A DNA stretch of 64,000 nucleotides, from NCBI RefSeq assembly GCF_027923225.1, contig NZ_BSDI01000018.1, positions 1-64,000 of the forward strand, in the 5' to 3' direction. A model generated the notes under the pieces. That model was not told where the DNA came from and searched no databases. It was given only the letters and a program-made list of their open reading frames with translations. Of this stretch, positions 37,301 to 45,256 are shown piece by piece (positions within the stretch are counted from its first letter, which is position 1; every line of letters begins with the position of its first letter). Both the position numbers and the translations under genes were made by a program. The stretch is from Phytohabitans aurantiacus. Its GTDB lineage: Bacteria > Actinomycetota > Actinomycetes > Mycobacteriales > Micromonosporaceae.

Positions 37301-40300
37301 TGTGGTGGCCGACGCGGTCCCGCAGGTCGGCGTCTGGACCCATCTCGCCGGCGTCTACGACCACGCCGCCGGCACGATCAGCCTGTACGTCAACGGCCGG
37401 CTGGCAAAGAGCATGGAGCGCCGCAGCACGTGGTACGCGACAGGCTCGCTGCAGGTCGGGCGGGGCAAGAACGACGGCTGGTGGGTCGACTACTGGCCCG
37501 GCGAGGTCGACGACGTCCAGCTGCTCACGGGAGTCCGGTCGGCCGCACAGATCACGGCCGCGGCGGCGGGTCCCAGCTTCGCCGCCGGCGCCCGCTGGAG
37601 CCTCGACGACAGCACGGCCGACGCCACCGGCCACGGCCACGCGCTCGCACTGTGGAACGGCGCGTCGTGGACGACGGGGAGGAAGCAGGGGAGCGGCCTG
37701 CGCTTCGACGGCGTGGAGGGGCACGCCTATACCGCGGGGCCGGTGCTGCCGCTCGACAACAGCTTCACCATGTCGAGCTGGGTGCGACTGGACACACTGG
37801 ACCGCCATCAGACCGTACTGAGTCAGGACGGCACGCGGCAGCGCCCATTCCGGCTCTACTACGACAGCGTGGCGAAGGCGTGGACGTTTGCCATCGCCGG
37901 CAACACCGCCGACGGCGGCACGGTGCCGGACGGTCTCATCCGCGCCACCACCCCGCCGAGAATCGGCGACTGGAACCACGTGGCGGTCGTTTACGACCAT
38001 CCCGGCAAGAAACTGCGCATGTACGTCAACGGCCGCTCGCAGGCGACCGCGGAGTACACCAGCGTCGCCAAGGGCGAGCAGGTCGTCACGATCGGGCGGA
38101 CCCGGCACGAGGATCGGTGGGTCGACTTTCTCGCCGGCGCGGTCGACGACGTGACGCTCAGCCCTCACACGACCTCGCCAGAAGACATCGTGAGGCTCGC
38201 CGGGATCGACCATCCCATCATCAGGCAGGAACAGCCCACCAGGATCGATGACCTGTCTACTGTGGATAGCCCGCTGGTGGTGAGCGGCCTCACCGCGGAC
38301 ATGGCCGGCACGCTCCAGGTATCCGTGAAGATAGTCCACAGTTACCGAGGCGACCTCCAGCTGCGGCTGATCGCACCCGACAACACCGACTACCTGCTCG
38401 AGGACCTCACCGGCGGCGGCGACGTCGACGACTTCGAGAAGACGTACTGGCTCAACGCCTCCGGCCGGCTCGTCAACGGCACGTGGAAACTGCGCGTGGT
38501 GGACCGGGTCCTCGGCGATACCGGCACCATCGAACGCTGGAGCCTCGCCGCGCCCGTGAGCAACGAGCCCGGGCCGGCCGTGCCCTGGCCCAAGGTCGCC
38601 GGCTCCGGCTTCACGGTGGCCAACAACAGCACGACCAGCCGCAGCGTGACCGTCTCCGGTATTCCGGGCAACGCGCCGTCGAACCTTCAGGTCACGATCG
38701 ACAAGAGCTATGCGTACGCCGGCGACCTGCACGTGACGCTGATCGGGCCGAACAACCGGGAGTACCTGCTGCACGACGGCGCCCTGCCGCCGTCGCAGCC
38801 GCCGGTCGACGCCTGCGGGCGGCCGGGCGACCCCTACGACCTCAAGAAGAGCTTCTTCGTGAACGCCGGCACCTCGCCGGCCAATGGGGTGTGGACGCTG
38901 CGTATCAAGCACACCAGCATCAGCGGTGCGCCCACCGTCACCGGATGGAGCCTGTCATCCGCCATCAACCTCCAGGCGTCGCCGACCGCGCCCGAGACCA
39001 AGTTCGCCAACGCCACCGACATCGCGATCGACGAGTACTACACCACCAGTGCGGTCGACGCCTGTGGCGTACCGGGCACCGGCGCCAACGACCTGCGCGT
39101 CGCGGTCGACATCCGTCACCCCAACCGGGGGGACCTGCGCCTGGAGTTGCAGGACCCGGCCGGCTCCACCACGTATCTGCTGGAGGAGATCCCCGACACC
39201 GACACCGGGGAGGACGTGCGCAAGACGTACACCGTATCCGGTGTGGCACGGCTGCCCAACGGCATCTGGTACCTGCGGGTGCTCGACGCCCGCACCGAGT
39301 GGGCCGGAGTCATCAACGAATGGAGCATCCAAATCCTGCCCAGCGCGCAGGCGACGTTGCCCGCCGGCTGGAAAGCGGAAAACACCGCGGACGTGCCGAT
39401 CGTCGACGACGGCTGGACCGAGTCACCCGTCACGGTGACCGGCCTGACCGGCATGGGCCCGAAGGACTGGCGGGTATCGGTCGACATCAAGCACACGCAC
39501 CGCGGCGACCTTGCCCTGTACATCCAGGCGCCCGACGGCACCGGATACCTGCTGGAAGACCTCACCACCACGGAAGACGCCGACGACCTCGCCAAGACGT
39601 ACACGTTCAACGCGTCTTCCGAAATCGCCAACGGGGTGTGGAAGCTCCGGGTACTCGACGCGGTCTGGGGCGACACCGGCATCATCGACGCGTGGAGCCT
39701 GTCCACGTCGGACTTCCCGCCGGCCAGCACGAATGTGCGCGTGCCGATCGCCGATGTCGCAGCCGCGGAGAGCCCGCTGACCGTATCCGGGGTCGCGGGC
39801 AACGTGCCGAACGGCCTGCGGGTGCAGGCGAGGATCGCCCATCCCAAGCCCGAGCAACTGGTCGTCACGCTGGTGGCGCCGGACGGCACCGCGTACCGGC
39901 TGCACGACAGGAAACCCGCGCTGCCCGCCACGTTCGCGGTCGACGCCGGCGGCAAGACGGTGGGCGGCACCTGGAAACTGCGCGTCGAGGACGCGGTCGC
40001 CGGTGAGACCGGCGCCATCGAGTCGTGGGGCCTGATACTCGCGCCGTCAGTGGCCTGGCCGGAACAGCGCGGTGCGGCATTCGCCGTACAAACTGGCGGG
40101 TACGGCACGACAGGCACCGGATACGCGCAGGTGAGCGGGGTGTCCGGATACGCGCCAGCGAACCTGCGGCTGACGGTCGACACCTCGTACTACTGGGTGA
40201 GCGAGCTGAAGATCTCGCTGGTCGCGCCGGATGGCACGGCGTACGTCGTGCACGACGGGGCGAGCACGATGTCGCGTACGTTCACCGTGGACGCGTCGGC

Positions 40301-42620
40301 CGAGGTGGCCAACGGCTCGTGGAAGCTGGTGGTGCAGCGCAACAGCAGCAGCGGCAGCGTATCGATCACCGCGTGGAGCCTCTACTCGCCGGTCAACCAC
40401 CAGGCGACGCCGGCCGGTCCGGCCACCAAGTTCGCCAACGGCACCGACGAGGCGATCCCCGACGACGCCTGGTCACCGGCGACGAGCTCGGCCCAGGTGA
40501 GCGGGATCGTCAGCACCGCGGCACACGACCTGCGGGTGGCCGTCGACATCAGGCATCCCAACCGGGGCGACCTGAGACTGACGCTGCGTACTCCGGACGG
40601 CGCGGTGCTGTACCCCCTTGAGGACATCCCCGACAGCGACACCGGCGACGACGTTTTCAAGACGTACACGGTGCCCGGCGTCGCGCAGCGCTTCAACGGC
40701 TACTGGGATCTCGTGGTGGTGGACACGAAGACGGGCAACGCCGGCACCATCGACGGCTGGAGCATCCAACTGCTGCCCAGCGCGCAGGCGGTGCTTCCGG
40801 ACGGGTGGCGGGTCGAGAACGGCACCGACATGACGATCCCGGACTACGCCACGATGGAGTCGCCGGTCACCGTCGCCGGGCTGACCGGGATGGCGCCCAG
40901 GAACTGGCAGGTGTCGGTGGCGTTGCGCCATCCGCACCGCAGCGACCTGAGGCTCGACCTCGTCGCCCCGGACGGCACCGTGTATCTGCTGGAGGACCTC
41001 ACCGGCACCGGAGACGTCGACGACCTCGTCCGTACCTACACGTTCAACGGGTCGGCGGAGACAGCGAACGGAGTGTGGCAGCTGCGCATCCGCGACAACA
41101 TCTGGGGCGACGTGGGCCACCTCGACGCCTGGAGCCTCGCCGCCGCGCCCGCCGGGGCGCCCGCACCACCGGTCGCCTGGCCGCGCGTGACGCGCGCCGG
41201 ATTCACCGTCGACGGCGTCACCTACGGCGTGACCGGCGAGTCCTACCTGGACGTGACCGGCGTGCCCGGCAACACCCCAGGCGACCTGCGCCTGACGGTC
41301 GGCACCACGTACACCTGGTTGCGGGAACTGAAGATATCCCTGGTCGCGCCGGACGGCACGGCGTATGTCGTGCACGACGGGGCGAGCACCATGGCGGGTA
41401 CGTTCACCGTGGACGCCTCCGCGGAGGTGGCCAACGGCTCGTGGAAACTGTCGGTGCAGCGCAACAGCACGAGCGGCACGGTGCAGATCACCTCGTGGAG
41501 CCTGTGGTCGCCGGTGAGTCAGACGCCACCGCTCATCGGGCCGGTTAACAAGTTCGCCAACGGCACCGACGTGGCGATCATCGATGACGGGTTCTCGTCG
41601 GTGGACAGCGGCGTGCAGGTCTCCGGCATCGCCGGCAACGCGCCCGCCGACATGCGGGTCGCCGTGGACCTCAAACACACCAACCGGGGAGACCTGATCC
41701 TGCGCCTGCTCGCGCCGGACGGCACGGCGTACCTGCTGGAGGACTTCCCGAACTCGGATACCGGCGACAACGTGTTCGCCACCTACCAGGTCAACGGCTC
41801 GGCCGAGACAGCCAACGGGTACTGGCGGCTGCGCGTCGCCGACACGGTCACCGGAAACACCGGCAGCATCGACGGCTGGAGCCTGAGCCTCGGCAGCCTG
41901 CAGCCGGCCGTGCCCGGCACCCGGTTCGAAAACGGCGACGACGTGGCCATCGTGGACGGTGGCACGGTCGAATCGACGGTCTCGATCGCGGGCCTTTCCG
42001 GTGCGGCTCCATCGGGGCTACGCGTGGGAGTCACCCTCCGGCACCCGCAGCGGGGCGACCTGTCTCTGCACCTGGTGGCCCCGGACGGCACCGGGTATCC
42101 GCTCGAAGACTTCACGGGCTCCGGCAACGGCGATGATGTGGTGAAGGAGTACGCGGTGAACGCGTCGGCCGAACTCGCCAACGGCGTCTGGCGGCTGCGG
42201 GTGGTCGATGCGGCGATCGGCGACACCGGGCTGATCGACGGCTGGAGCCTGACCTTCCCCGCACCGACCAAGTACCACAACGCCATCGACGTGTCCATCA
42301 TGGACGGTGGATCGGTCGCCACCAGCGGTGTCCAGGTGACCGGGCGTACAGGCAACGCTCCGGCCAACCTGCGCGTCGTCGTCGACGTCAAGCACCCCAA
42401 CCGCGGCGACCTGGTCCTGCACCTGGTGGCGCCCGATGGCACGGCGTACCTGCTGGAGGATGTCCCGGACGGCGACACCGGTGACCACGTGCGCGCGACG
42501 TACTGGGTGGACGCCTCGACGGAGCTGGCGAGCGGCGGCTGGGCACTCCAGGTTCGAGACACCGTGACCGGCAACACCGGCTCCATCGACGCCTGGAGCC
42601 TCCAGTTCGGCGCCGAATAG
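34326..42620 (+). CDS. Giant secreted LamG and P-domain repeat protein, 2764 aa
   Basis: Exported adhesin- or matrix-like protein with no enzyme domain that I can see. Order: signal peptide (1-27); an N-terminal region of about 600 residues with a beta-rich DNRLRE-like part (WRSYFEMNTSPIAGKHVLKAQLKIYE trimmed to its core, residues 295-330); three concanavalin/LamG-type domains (about 650-850, 860-1075, 1080-1290; repeated FTVMAWV and GVYDHxAGxxxxYVNGRL motifs); then about twelve copies of a 120-residue proprotein-convertase P-like domain (1305-2764; VxHPxRGDLxLxLxAPDGTxYLLED, ANGxWxLRVxD). P domains usually sit behind an S8 protease; here they stand alone. The ribosome binding site is weak, which with the 13-bp gap suggests coupling to the YD-repeat gene. 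Confidence 0.88.
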   Translation: MPSTGRAALLATVLLLTSLNAMVPGLVEAGPPPAPRPLPAEGEASAEARRTGRPVDVDALGTADTTVVANPDGTFTATVHNQPVRAKTATGWVPIDTTLVARADGTVGPKVSEVPVRFSGGGATVPLARSRGDAGDFGLDWAGRLPKPRLAGSTATYPEILPGVDLRLTATATGFAESLVVRDAAAARNPKLRTLRFGLHTTGPATPRMAKGWKVSGDSLTVQPDAKVAADPDTTYPLTLDGPAWGEKLHWMLLSHDPTTGAKAAYWDSSQYIAKVGRVRGENTRWRSYFEMNTSPIAGKHVLKAQLKIYEWWAESCTPQPVELWHIGAIGPTTTWGDATPFHRKAAEISTARGYDASCEPAMVGFDVTDLMAEAANGQWPTTTVALKAREDNDSYAAKEFLYRTVPELNVGPTVLAITWDNVNTIPNRATDLKVNGLACTDAGIAMADATPRLSAAISDPDPENVRAVFRWWEETGGPPTEVASAVTEFSGPDVAKVDVPDDRPLRNGATYLFGVTVEDERGDASDGRPWCRFTVDTSAPAAAPTVSSAEFPASPATGPLLYTAGRFTFDAGGDPDVVAFKYGIGRAPVADTPIAADAPGGRATVSYTADTASTSFSSSSVVVQAVDRAKNVGPKREYVFKVSPIVTATTVHGYWKADSVSGGRLLDDKAKYPATISGTMTSTRDRVSNATGAVRLDGVASYAATTVPVAPKTAQDTFGSFTVMAWVRLDKAGDHATVLSQDGETDSGFALKYTALPRAWQFSMEGVAHADSVAVPQTGLWTHLAGVYDHQAGKLHIYVNGRLSGEASHTSTWYAAGPTVLGRAKYNGVLDDFWPGDLDELQIYPWAASAFEVRHRMGGAALGPDASWPLDEGTGQTSADLSSNGHTLLLSSGTSWVTPGRTGIGSALRLDGKGGHAYAGGPVAARSAEGTFDSFTVMAWVKLGEMDTWASAVSQDGQRDSGFSLGFSSYPRGWSFGMNPVDADGGGAPGYVVADAVPQVGVWTHLAGVYDHAAGTISLYVNGRLAKSMERRSTWYATGSLQVGRGKNDGWWVDYWPGEVDDVQLLTGVRSAAQITAAAAGPSFAAGARWSLDDSTADATGHGHALALWNGASWTTGRKQGSGLRFDGVEGHAYTAGPVLPLDNSFTMSSWVRLDTLDRHQTVLSQDGTRQRPFRLYYDSVAKAWTFAIAGNTADGGTVPDGLIRATTPPRIGDWNHVAVVYDHPGKKLRMYVNGRSQATAEYTSVAKGEQVVTIGRTRHEDRWVDFLAGAVDDVTLSPHTTSPEDIVRLAGIDHPIIRQEQPTRIDDLSTVDSPLVVSGLTADMAGTLQVSVKIVHSYRGDLQLRLIAPDNTDYLLEDLTGGGDVDDFEKTYWLNASGRLVNGTWKLRVVDRVLGDTGTIERWSLAAPVSNEPGPAVPWPKVAGSGFTVANNSTTSRSVTVSGIPGNAPSNLQVTIDKSYAYAGDLHVTLIGPNNREYLLHDGALPPSQPPVDACGRPGDPYDLKKSFFVNAGTSPANGVWTLRIKHTSISGAPTVTGWSLSSAINLQASPTAPETKFANATDIAIDEYYTTSAVDACGVPGTGANDLRVAVDIRHPNRGDLRLELQDPAGSTTYLLEEIPDTDTGEDVRKTYTVSGVARLPNGIWYLRVLDARTEWAGVINEWSIQILPSAQATLPAGWKAENTADVPIVDDGWTESPVTVTGLTGMGPKDWRVSVDIKHTHRGDLALYIQAPDGTGYLLEDLTTTEDADDLAKTYTFNASSEIANGVWKLRVLDAVWGDTGIIDAWSLSTSDFPPASTNVRVPIADVAAAESPLTVSGVAGNVPNGLRVQARIAHPKPEQLVVTLVAPDGTAYRLHDRKPALPATFAVDAGGKTVGGTWKLRVEDAVAGETGAIESWGLILAPSVAWPEQRGAAFAVQTGGYGTTGTGYAQVSGVSGYAPANLRLTVDTSYYWVSELKISLVAPDGTAYVVHDGASTMSRTFTVDASAEVANGSWKLVVQRNSSSGSVSITAWSLYSPVNHQATPAGPATKFANGTDEAIPDDAWSPATSSAQVSGIVSTAAHDLRVAVDIRHPNRGDLRLTLRTPDGAVLYPLEDIPDSDTGDDVFKTYTVPGVAQRFNGYWDLVVVDTKTGNAGTIDGWSIQLLPSAQAVLPDGWRVENGTDMTIPDYATMESPVTVAGLTGMAPRNWQVSVALRHPHRSDLRLDLVAPDGTVYLLEDLTGTGDVDDLVRTYTFNGSAETANGVWQLRIRDNIWGDVGHLDAWSLAAAPAGAPAPPVAWPRVTRAGFTVDGVTYGVTGESYLDVTGVPGNTPGDLRLTVGTTYTWLRELKISLVAPDGTAYVVHDGASTMAGTFTVDASAEVANGSWKLSVQRNSTSGTVQITSWSLWSPVSQTPPLIGPVNKFANGTDVAIIDDGFSSVDSGVQVSGIAGNAPADMRVAVDLKHTNRGDLILRLLAPDGTAYLLEDFPNSDTGDNVFATYQVNGSAETANGYWRLRVADTVTGNTGSIDGWSLSLGSLQPAVPGTRFENGDDVAIVDGGTVESTVSIAGLSGAAPSGLRVGVTLRHPQRGDLSLHLVAPDGTGYPLEDFTGSGNGDDVVKEYAVNASAELANGVWRLRVVDAAIGDTGLIDGWSLTFPAPTKYHNAIDVSIMDGGSVATSGVQVTGRTGNAPANLRVVVDVKHPNRGDLVLHLVAPDGTAYLLEDVPDGDTGDHVRATYWVDASTELASGGWALQVRDTVTGNTGSIDAWSLQFGAE
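38240..42617 (+). repeat. About twelve tandem P-domain-like repeats
   Basis: Roughly 365-bp units encode RGDLxLxLxAPDGTxYLLED and GDTGxIDxWSL motifs. I count twelve units; units 2, 5, 6 and 9 are the most divergent (for example KISLVAPDGTAYVVHDG in units 6 and 9). Units 3-4, 7-8 and 10-11 alternate with the divergent type, hinting at duplication of multi-domain blocks. Confidence 0.8.
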
Positions 42621-42639
42621 CCCGCGACCGCCGCTCTGG

Positions 42640-43938
42640 TCACGAAATCACCGGGAAGTTGGAGCGGAAGACGTTGGTCGGGTCGTTCGCGTGCTTGATT
42701 TCGCGGAGGCGGGTCACCACGTCCGGGCTGAAGGCGTCGGCGACCGTCTCGTCGGGGTTGAGGAACGTGAACGGCTTGCGGCCGCTCGTCGGCAGCGCTT
42801 CCGCCAGTGCGCGCTGCTTGCCGATGACGGCTTCCGGGTCGGTCGGGATGCCGAACAGGTACAGCGCGTGCGGCTCGGTCAGCGGCCCGTGCGGGCTGTC
42901 CGACGGCTGCGCGAACGCGCCTTCGAGATGGCGGAGCTGCACGCTGAGTAGCGGCGCGATCGGTTCTGACAGAAGCGTTTCGGCGGCCGCGTCGTCCAGT
43001 GTGGTCAGCAGCTCGGCGCGGGACAGTCCGGCGCTGGGATCGGTGGGTTCGGCGGTGATGGAGCCGAGCTCGGCGACGGACATGACCCGCCGGGTGTCGG
43101 CCAGCGGCTGGGGAAGGCGGTCGATCGGCGCCAGCAGGTCGCGCGCTTCGGTCTCCTCGCCCAGGTATGTGGCGTCGATCGCCACCATCGGGTCCGCACC
43201 GGGGAAGTGCAGCAGGTCGAACCATACGGTCAGCTCGTCCGGCGCGTGGGCGGTGATCTGCCGGTAGGCGTCGAGAGCCGCCGGGGCGTGCTTGGCTGTC
43301 CACAGTGTCCGGCCACCGTAGAGGCTGGGTGCGGCATGCAGGGCGAGCTCGAGCTGGGTGACGATTGCGAAGTCGCCGCCAGCCCCGCGTAGAGCCCAGA
43401 ACAGGTCCGATTCGGTCTCGGCGGTCACCCGTCGCCGCTCGCCGGTGGCGTCGACTATCTCGTACGCCGTGACGCTGTCGGCGACCCACCCGTGGGCGCG
43501 GCCGAACCAGCTCAGCCCACCGCCGAGCGCGACACCCGTGACGCTGACGACGGGCGAGCTGCCGGGCAGCCCGGTCAGGCCGTGTTCCGCCGTGGCGGCT
43601 TGGAGCCGGCCCGACGGTACCCCCGCACCAACCTGGGCGCGGCGGGTGACCGGATCGACGTGCAGTGCGTCCAGACGGCCGGTCCGCAGCAGGATCGTGC
43701 CGTCCGTGCCGCCGGTGGCGCCGTGGCCGTTGGGCTGGGTGGTGACGCCCAGGCCGGCGGCGCGTGCGTGGCGGACGAGCGCCGCCACGTCGTCGGCGTC
43801 GGCGGCCTCGACGACGGCGGCGACGGGCTGTTCGATCGCGAGGTTCCATGGGCGGCGGACGTTGTCGAAGCCGGGCTCGCCGGGCAGCCAGACGTTGCCG
43901 CGGACGGCGGACTTCAGCGATTCCTGGATACTAGACAT
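42640..43938 (-). CDS. FAD-linked oxidoreductase with covalent flavin
   Basis: Oxidase of the PCMH/berberine-bridge-like superfamily, 432 aa, with no signal peptide. The FAD-binding domain shows the flavinylating histidine in QPNGHGATGG, the loop LPGSSPVVSVTGVALGGGLSWFGRAHG, and LFWALRGAGGDFAIVTQLEL. The second flavin-linking cysteine of bicovalent members is replaced (SSPVV region), so single His attachment is expected. The C-terminus ends NDPTNVFRSNFPVI, the usual BBE-type tail. Substrate unknown. GGAGGAAATT lies before the ATG, directly behind a terminator-like hairpin. It follows an Rrf2 regulator gene on the same strand and ends 19 bp from the giant gene's stop. Confidence 0.9.
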   Translation of the reverse strand: MSSIQESLKSAVRGNVWLPGEPGFDNVRRPWNLAIEQPVAAVVEAADADDVAALVRHARAAGLGVTTQPNGHGATGGTDGTILLRTGRLDALHVDPVTRRAQVGAGVPSGRLQAATAEHGLTGLPGSSPVVSVTGVALGGGLSWFGRAHGWVADSVTAYEIVDATGERRRVTAETESDLFWALRGAGGDFAIVTQLELALHAAPSLYGGRTLWTAKHAPAALDAYRQITAHAPDELTVWFDLLHFPGADPMVAIDATYLGEETEARDLLAPIDRLPQPLADTRRVMSVAELGSITAEPTDPSAGLSRAELLTTLDDAAAETLLSEPIAPLLSVQLRHLEGAFAQPSDSPHGPLTEPHALYLFGIPTDPEAVIGKQRALAEALPTSGRKPFTFLNPDETVADAFSPDVVTRLREIKHANDPTNVFRSNFPVIS

Positions 43939-43942
43939 CTAG
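43931..43942. promoter_or_regulatory. Palindrome over the oxidoreductase start codon
   Basis: CTAGA and TCTAG flank a central CA, so the dyad includes the ATG on the minus strand. The wider sequence GGATACTAGACATCT matches the palindrome before the Rrf2 gene at 10 of 15 positions, so it may be a second binding site. Confidence 0.35.
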
Positions 43943-43960
43943 AATTTCCTCCGAATAAAA

Positions 43961-43978
43961 CCCTTCCCTCGGGAAGGG
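43961..43978 (-). terminator. Rho-independent terminator after the Rrf2 gene
   Basis: On the minus strand CCCTTCCC pairs with GGGAAGGG around a 2-nt loop and is followed by TTTTATT. It lies 10 bp after the Rrf2 stop and about 10 bp before the ribosome binding site of the oxidoreductase gene. Confidence 0.75.
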
Positions 43979-43988
43979 CTTGACGACC

Positions 43989-44474
43989 TTAGGCGCGCAG
44001 GGCCGCGAACCTGTTGGCGGTGTTGCTGGGTGTGGCGGGGTAGTGGCGCTCGACCTCGGCCTTGAGGTCGGCGAGCGTCTGCTCGGCCAGCTCGCGGCGC
44101 CAGGCCAGGTCGGCGCGGCGCATCGCCCGGGAGACGAGGCACGCCTGCCGGTAGTCGACTGCCGGATCGGCGCCCGGGCCTCGCTTGAGCAGCTGCTCGC
44201 AGCGGAACGCCTCGTCGGCGCCCTCGATGGCCACGACCACGTCGAGCAGTGTGATCGACTCCGGGCTGCGCGCGAGCCGGAAGCCGCCACGCGGGCCAGG
44301 TGTCGAGGAGACGATGCCCGCGCGGGCAAGGGCCTGGAGCTGCTTGTTGAGGTATGCCGCGGGCAGCTCGTAGAACTCGGCCAGCTTGGCGGTCGGGACG
44401 GCCTGGTCGGGCGGCAGCCAGGTCAGGTTGAGGCAGCTGTGCAATGCCCACTCGACGCCTTCGCTCATCCGCAT
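43989..44474 (-). CDS. Rrf2-family transcriptional regulator
   Basis: Winged helix-turn-helix repressor, 161 aa. It starts MRMSEGVEWALHSCLNL, and the recognition region reads VPTAKLAEFYELPAAYLNKQLQALARAGIVSSTPGPRGGFRLAR, the Rrf2 signature. Two cysteines (FRCEQ and RQACLV) lie where Fe-S members have a three-cysteine cluster, so cluster binding is uncertain. Another ATG two codons downstream is possible. A GGACA/TGTCC palindrome lies three to four bases before the start, consistent with autoregulation. Its probable target is the FAD-oxidoreductase downstream. Confidence 0.9.
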   Translation of the reverse strand: MRMSEGVEWALHSCLNLTWLPPDQAVPTAKLAEFYELPAAYLNKQLQALARAGIVSSTPGPRGGFRLARSPESITLLDVVVAIEGADEAFRCEQLLKRGPGADPAVDYRQACLVSRAMRRADLAWRRELAEQTLADLKAEVERHYPATPSNTANRFAALRA

Positions 44475-44477
44475 ACC

Positions 44478-44494
44478 TGGACACTACATGTCCA
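44478..44494. promoter_or_regulatory. Candidate Rrf2 operator
   Basis: TGGACA and TGTCCA flank CTACA, a perfect 6-bp dyad around a 5-bp centre, directly upstream of the Rrf2 start codon. Confidence 0.5.
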
Positions 44495-44546
44495 GAATCC
44501 TCGTGGCAACCCTTCGTTAGTTTGGCGTAGCGACTATTTCGAATGA

Positions 44547-44558
44547 GTCAATATTGAC
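44547..44558. promoter_or_regulatory. AT-rich palindrome upstream of the metzincin gene
   Basis: A perfect 12-bp palindrome GTCAATATTGAC is flanked by AATGA and TCATT, within an AT-rich 190-bp intergenic region. It lies about 110 bp before the metzincin ATG and could serve an operator for it or for the divergent Rrf2 gene. Confidence 0.35.
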
Positions 44559-44668
44559 AGGATTCATTAAATGGTCCGATCGAGGACTGATTAATGTCGA
44601 TCTCTTTCCCTTTGGTGTCATCGTTCTCGGCAGCCAATCGGCTGTTCGCATCAAAGGGGGAGGGCCAC

Positions 44669-45229
44669 ATGCGTCGATTCAGGATCGCGGTAATCGCGAT
44701 CATCGCCGCCGCGGCGGGAAGCCTGTTCCTGCCAGGTCAGGCGAGCGCGACTCCGTACCCGGAAACCTGGCTGCCCGACAGCGGGCTCCACACGTACTGC
44801 TTCACCGCGGGATTCTCCAGCAGCATCGACCCGGGCACGGGAACGTACGCGATGAGCATCCTCGACAGCACGACCGACATGACCATCTCCAACCTGGGCG
44901 CGTGCAGCGCCAGCACCACCGACGTCTGGTGGTGGTCGCTCGATCTGGCCGGCACCATCCGCGGCCAGGCGGAATGCATCGTCTTCTCGGGATCCGTCTG
45001 TGACTCGGCGGACGTCAGGATCGACTTCGCGCAGATCGACATCGGCGACAACGACATCGCCGACCGCGACAAGACGTCGGTGCACGAGATCGGACACACG
45101 ATCGGTCTTGGTCACCACTCCCCGGCCGCGCACAACTGCGCCATGATCTCCGGCGAGATCCCCAGCCTGGACATCATCTGGCGCCGGTACGACGCGCACG
45201 ACATCTCCCACATCAACGCGCAGTTCTGA
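44669..45229 (+). CDS. Secreted metzincin-type zinc protease
   Basis: Exported protein of 186 aa with a signal peptide (MRRFRIAVIAIIAAAAG..., cleavage after ASA). The zinc site HEIGHTIGLGHH matches HExxHxxGxxH of matrixin-like metzincins; a candidate Met-turn is CAMISG about ten residues on. Four cysteines in the mature part could form two disulfides (YCFTAG, GACSAS, ECIVFSG, SVCDS). The domain is small, near the minimum for a matrixin. AGGGGGAGGG precedes the ATG; the upstream in-frame ATG lacks a ribosome binding site. A lipoprotein gene follows after 27 bp and may be co-transcribed. Confidence 0.85.
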   Translation: MRRFRIAVIAIIAAAAGSLFLPGQASATPYPETWLPDSGLHTYCFTAGFSSSIDPGTGTYAMSILDSTTDMTISNLGACSASTTDVWWWSLDLAGTIRGQAECIVFSGSVCDSADVRIDFAQIDIGDNDIADRDKTSVHEIGHTIGLGHHSPAAHNCAMISGEIPSLDIIWRRYDAHDISHINAQF

Positions 45230-45256
45230 CCGGTCGCACCAGAAAGGAAGTGAGAA

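Noticed and set aside
23732..38912. Several long minus-strand frames (up to 1008 aa) under the giant genes
   Set aside because: All are high-GC antisense shadows; the plus strand encodes signal peptides, YD repeats, LamG and P domains.
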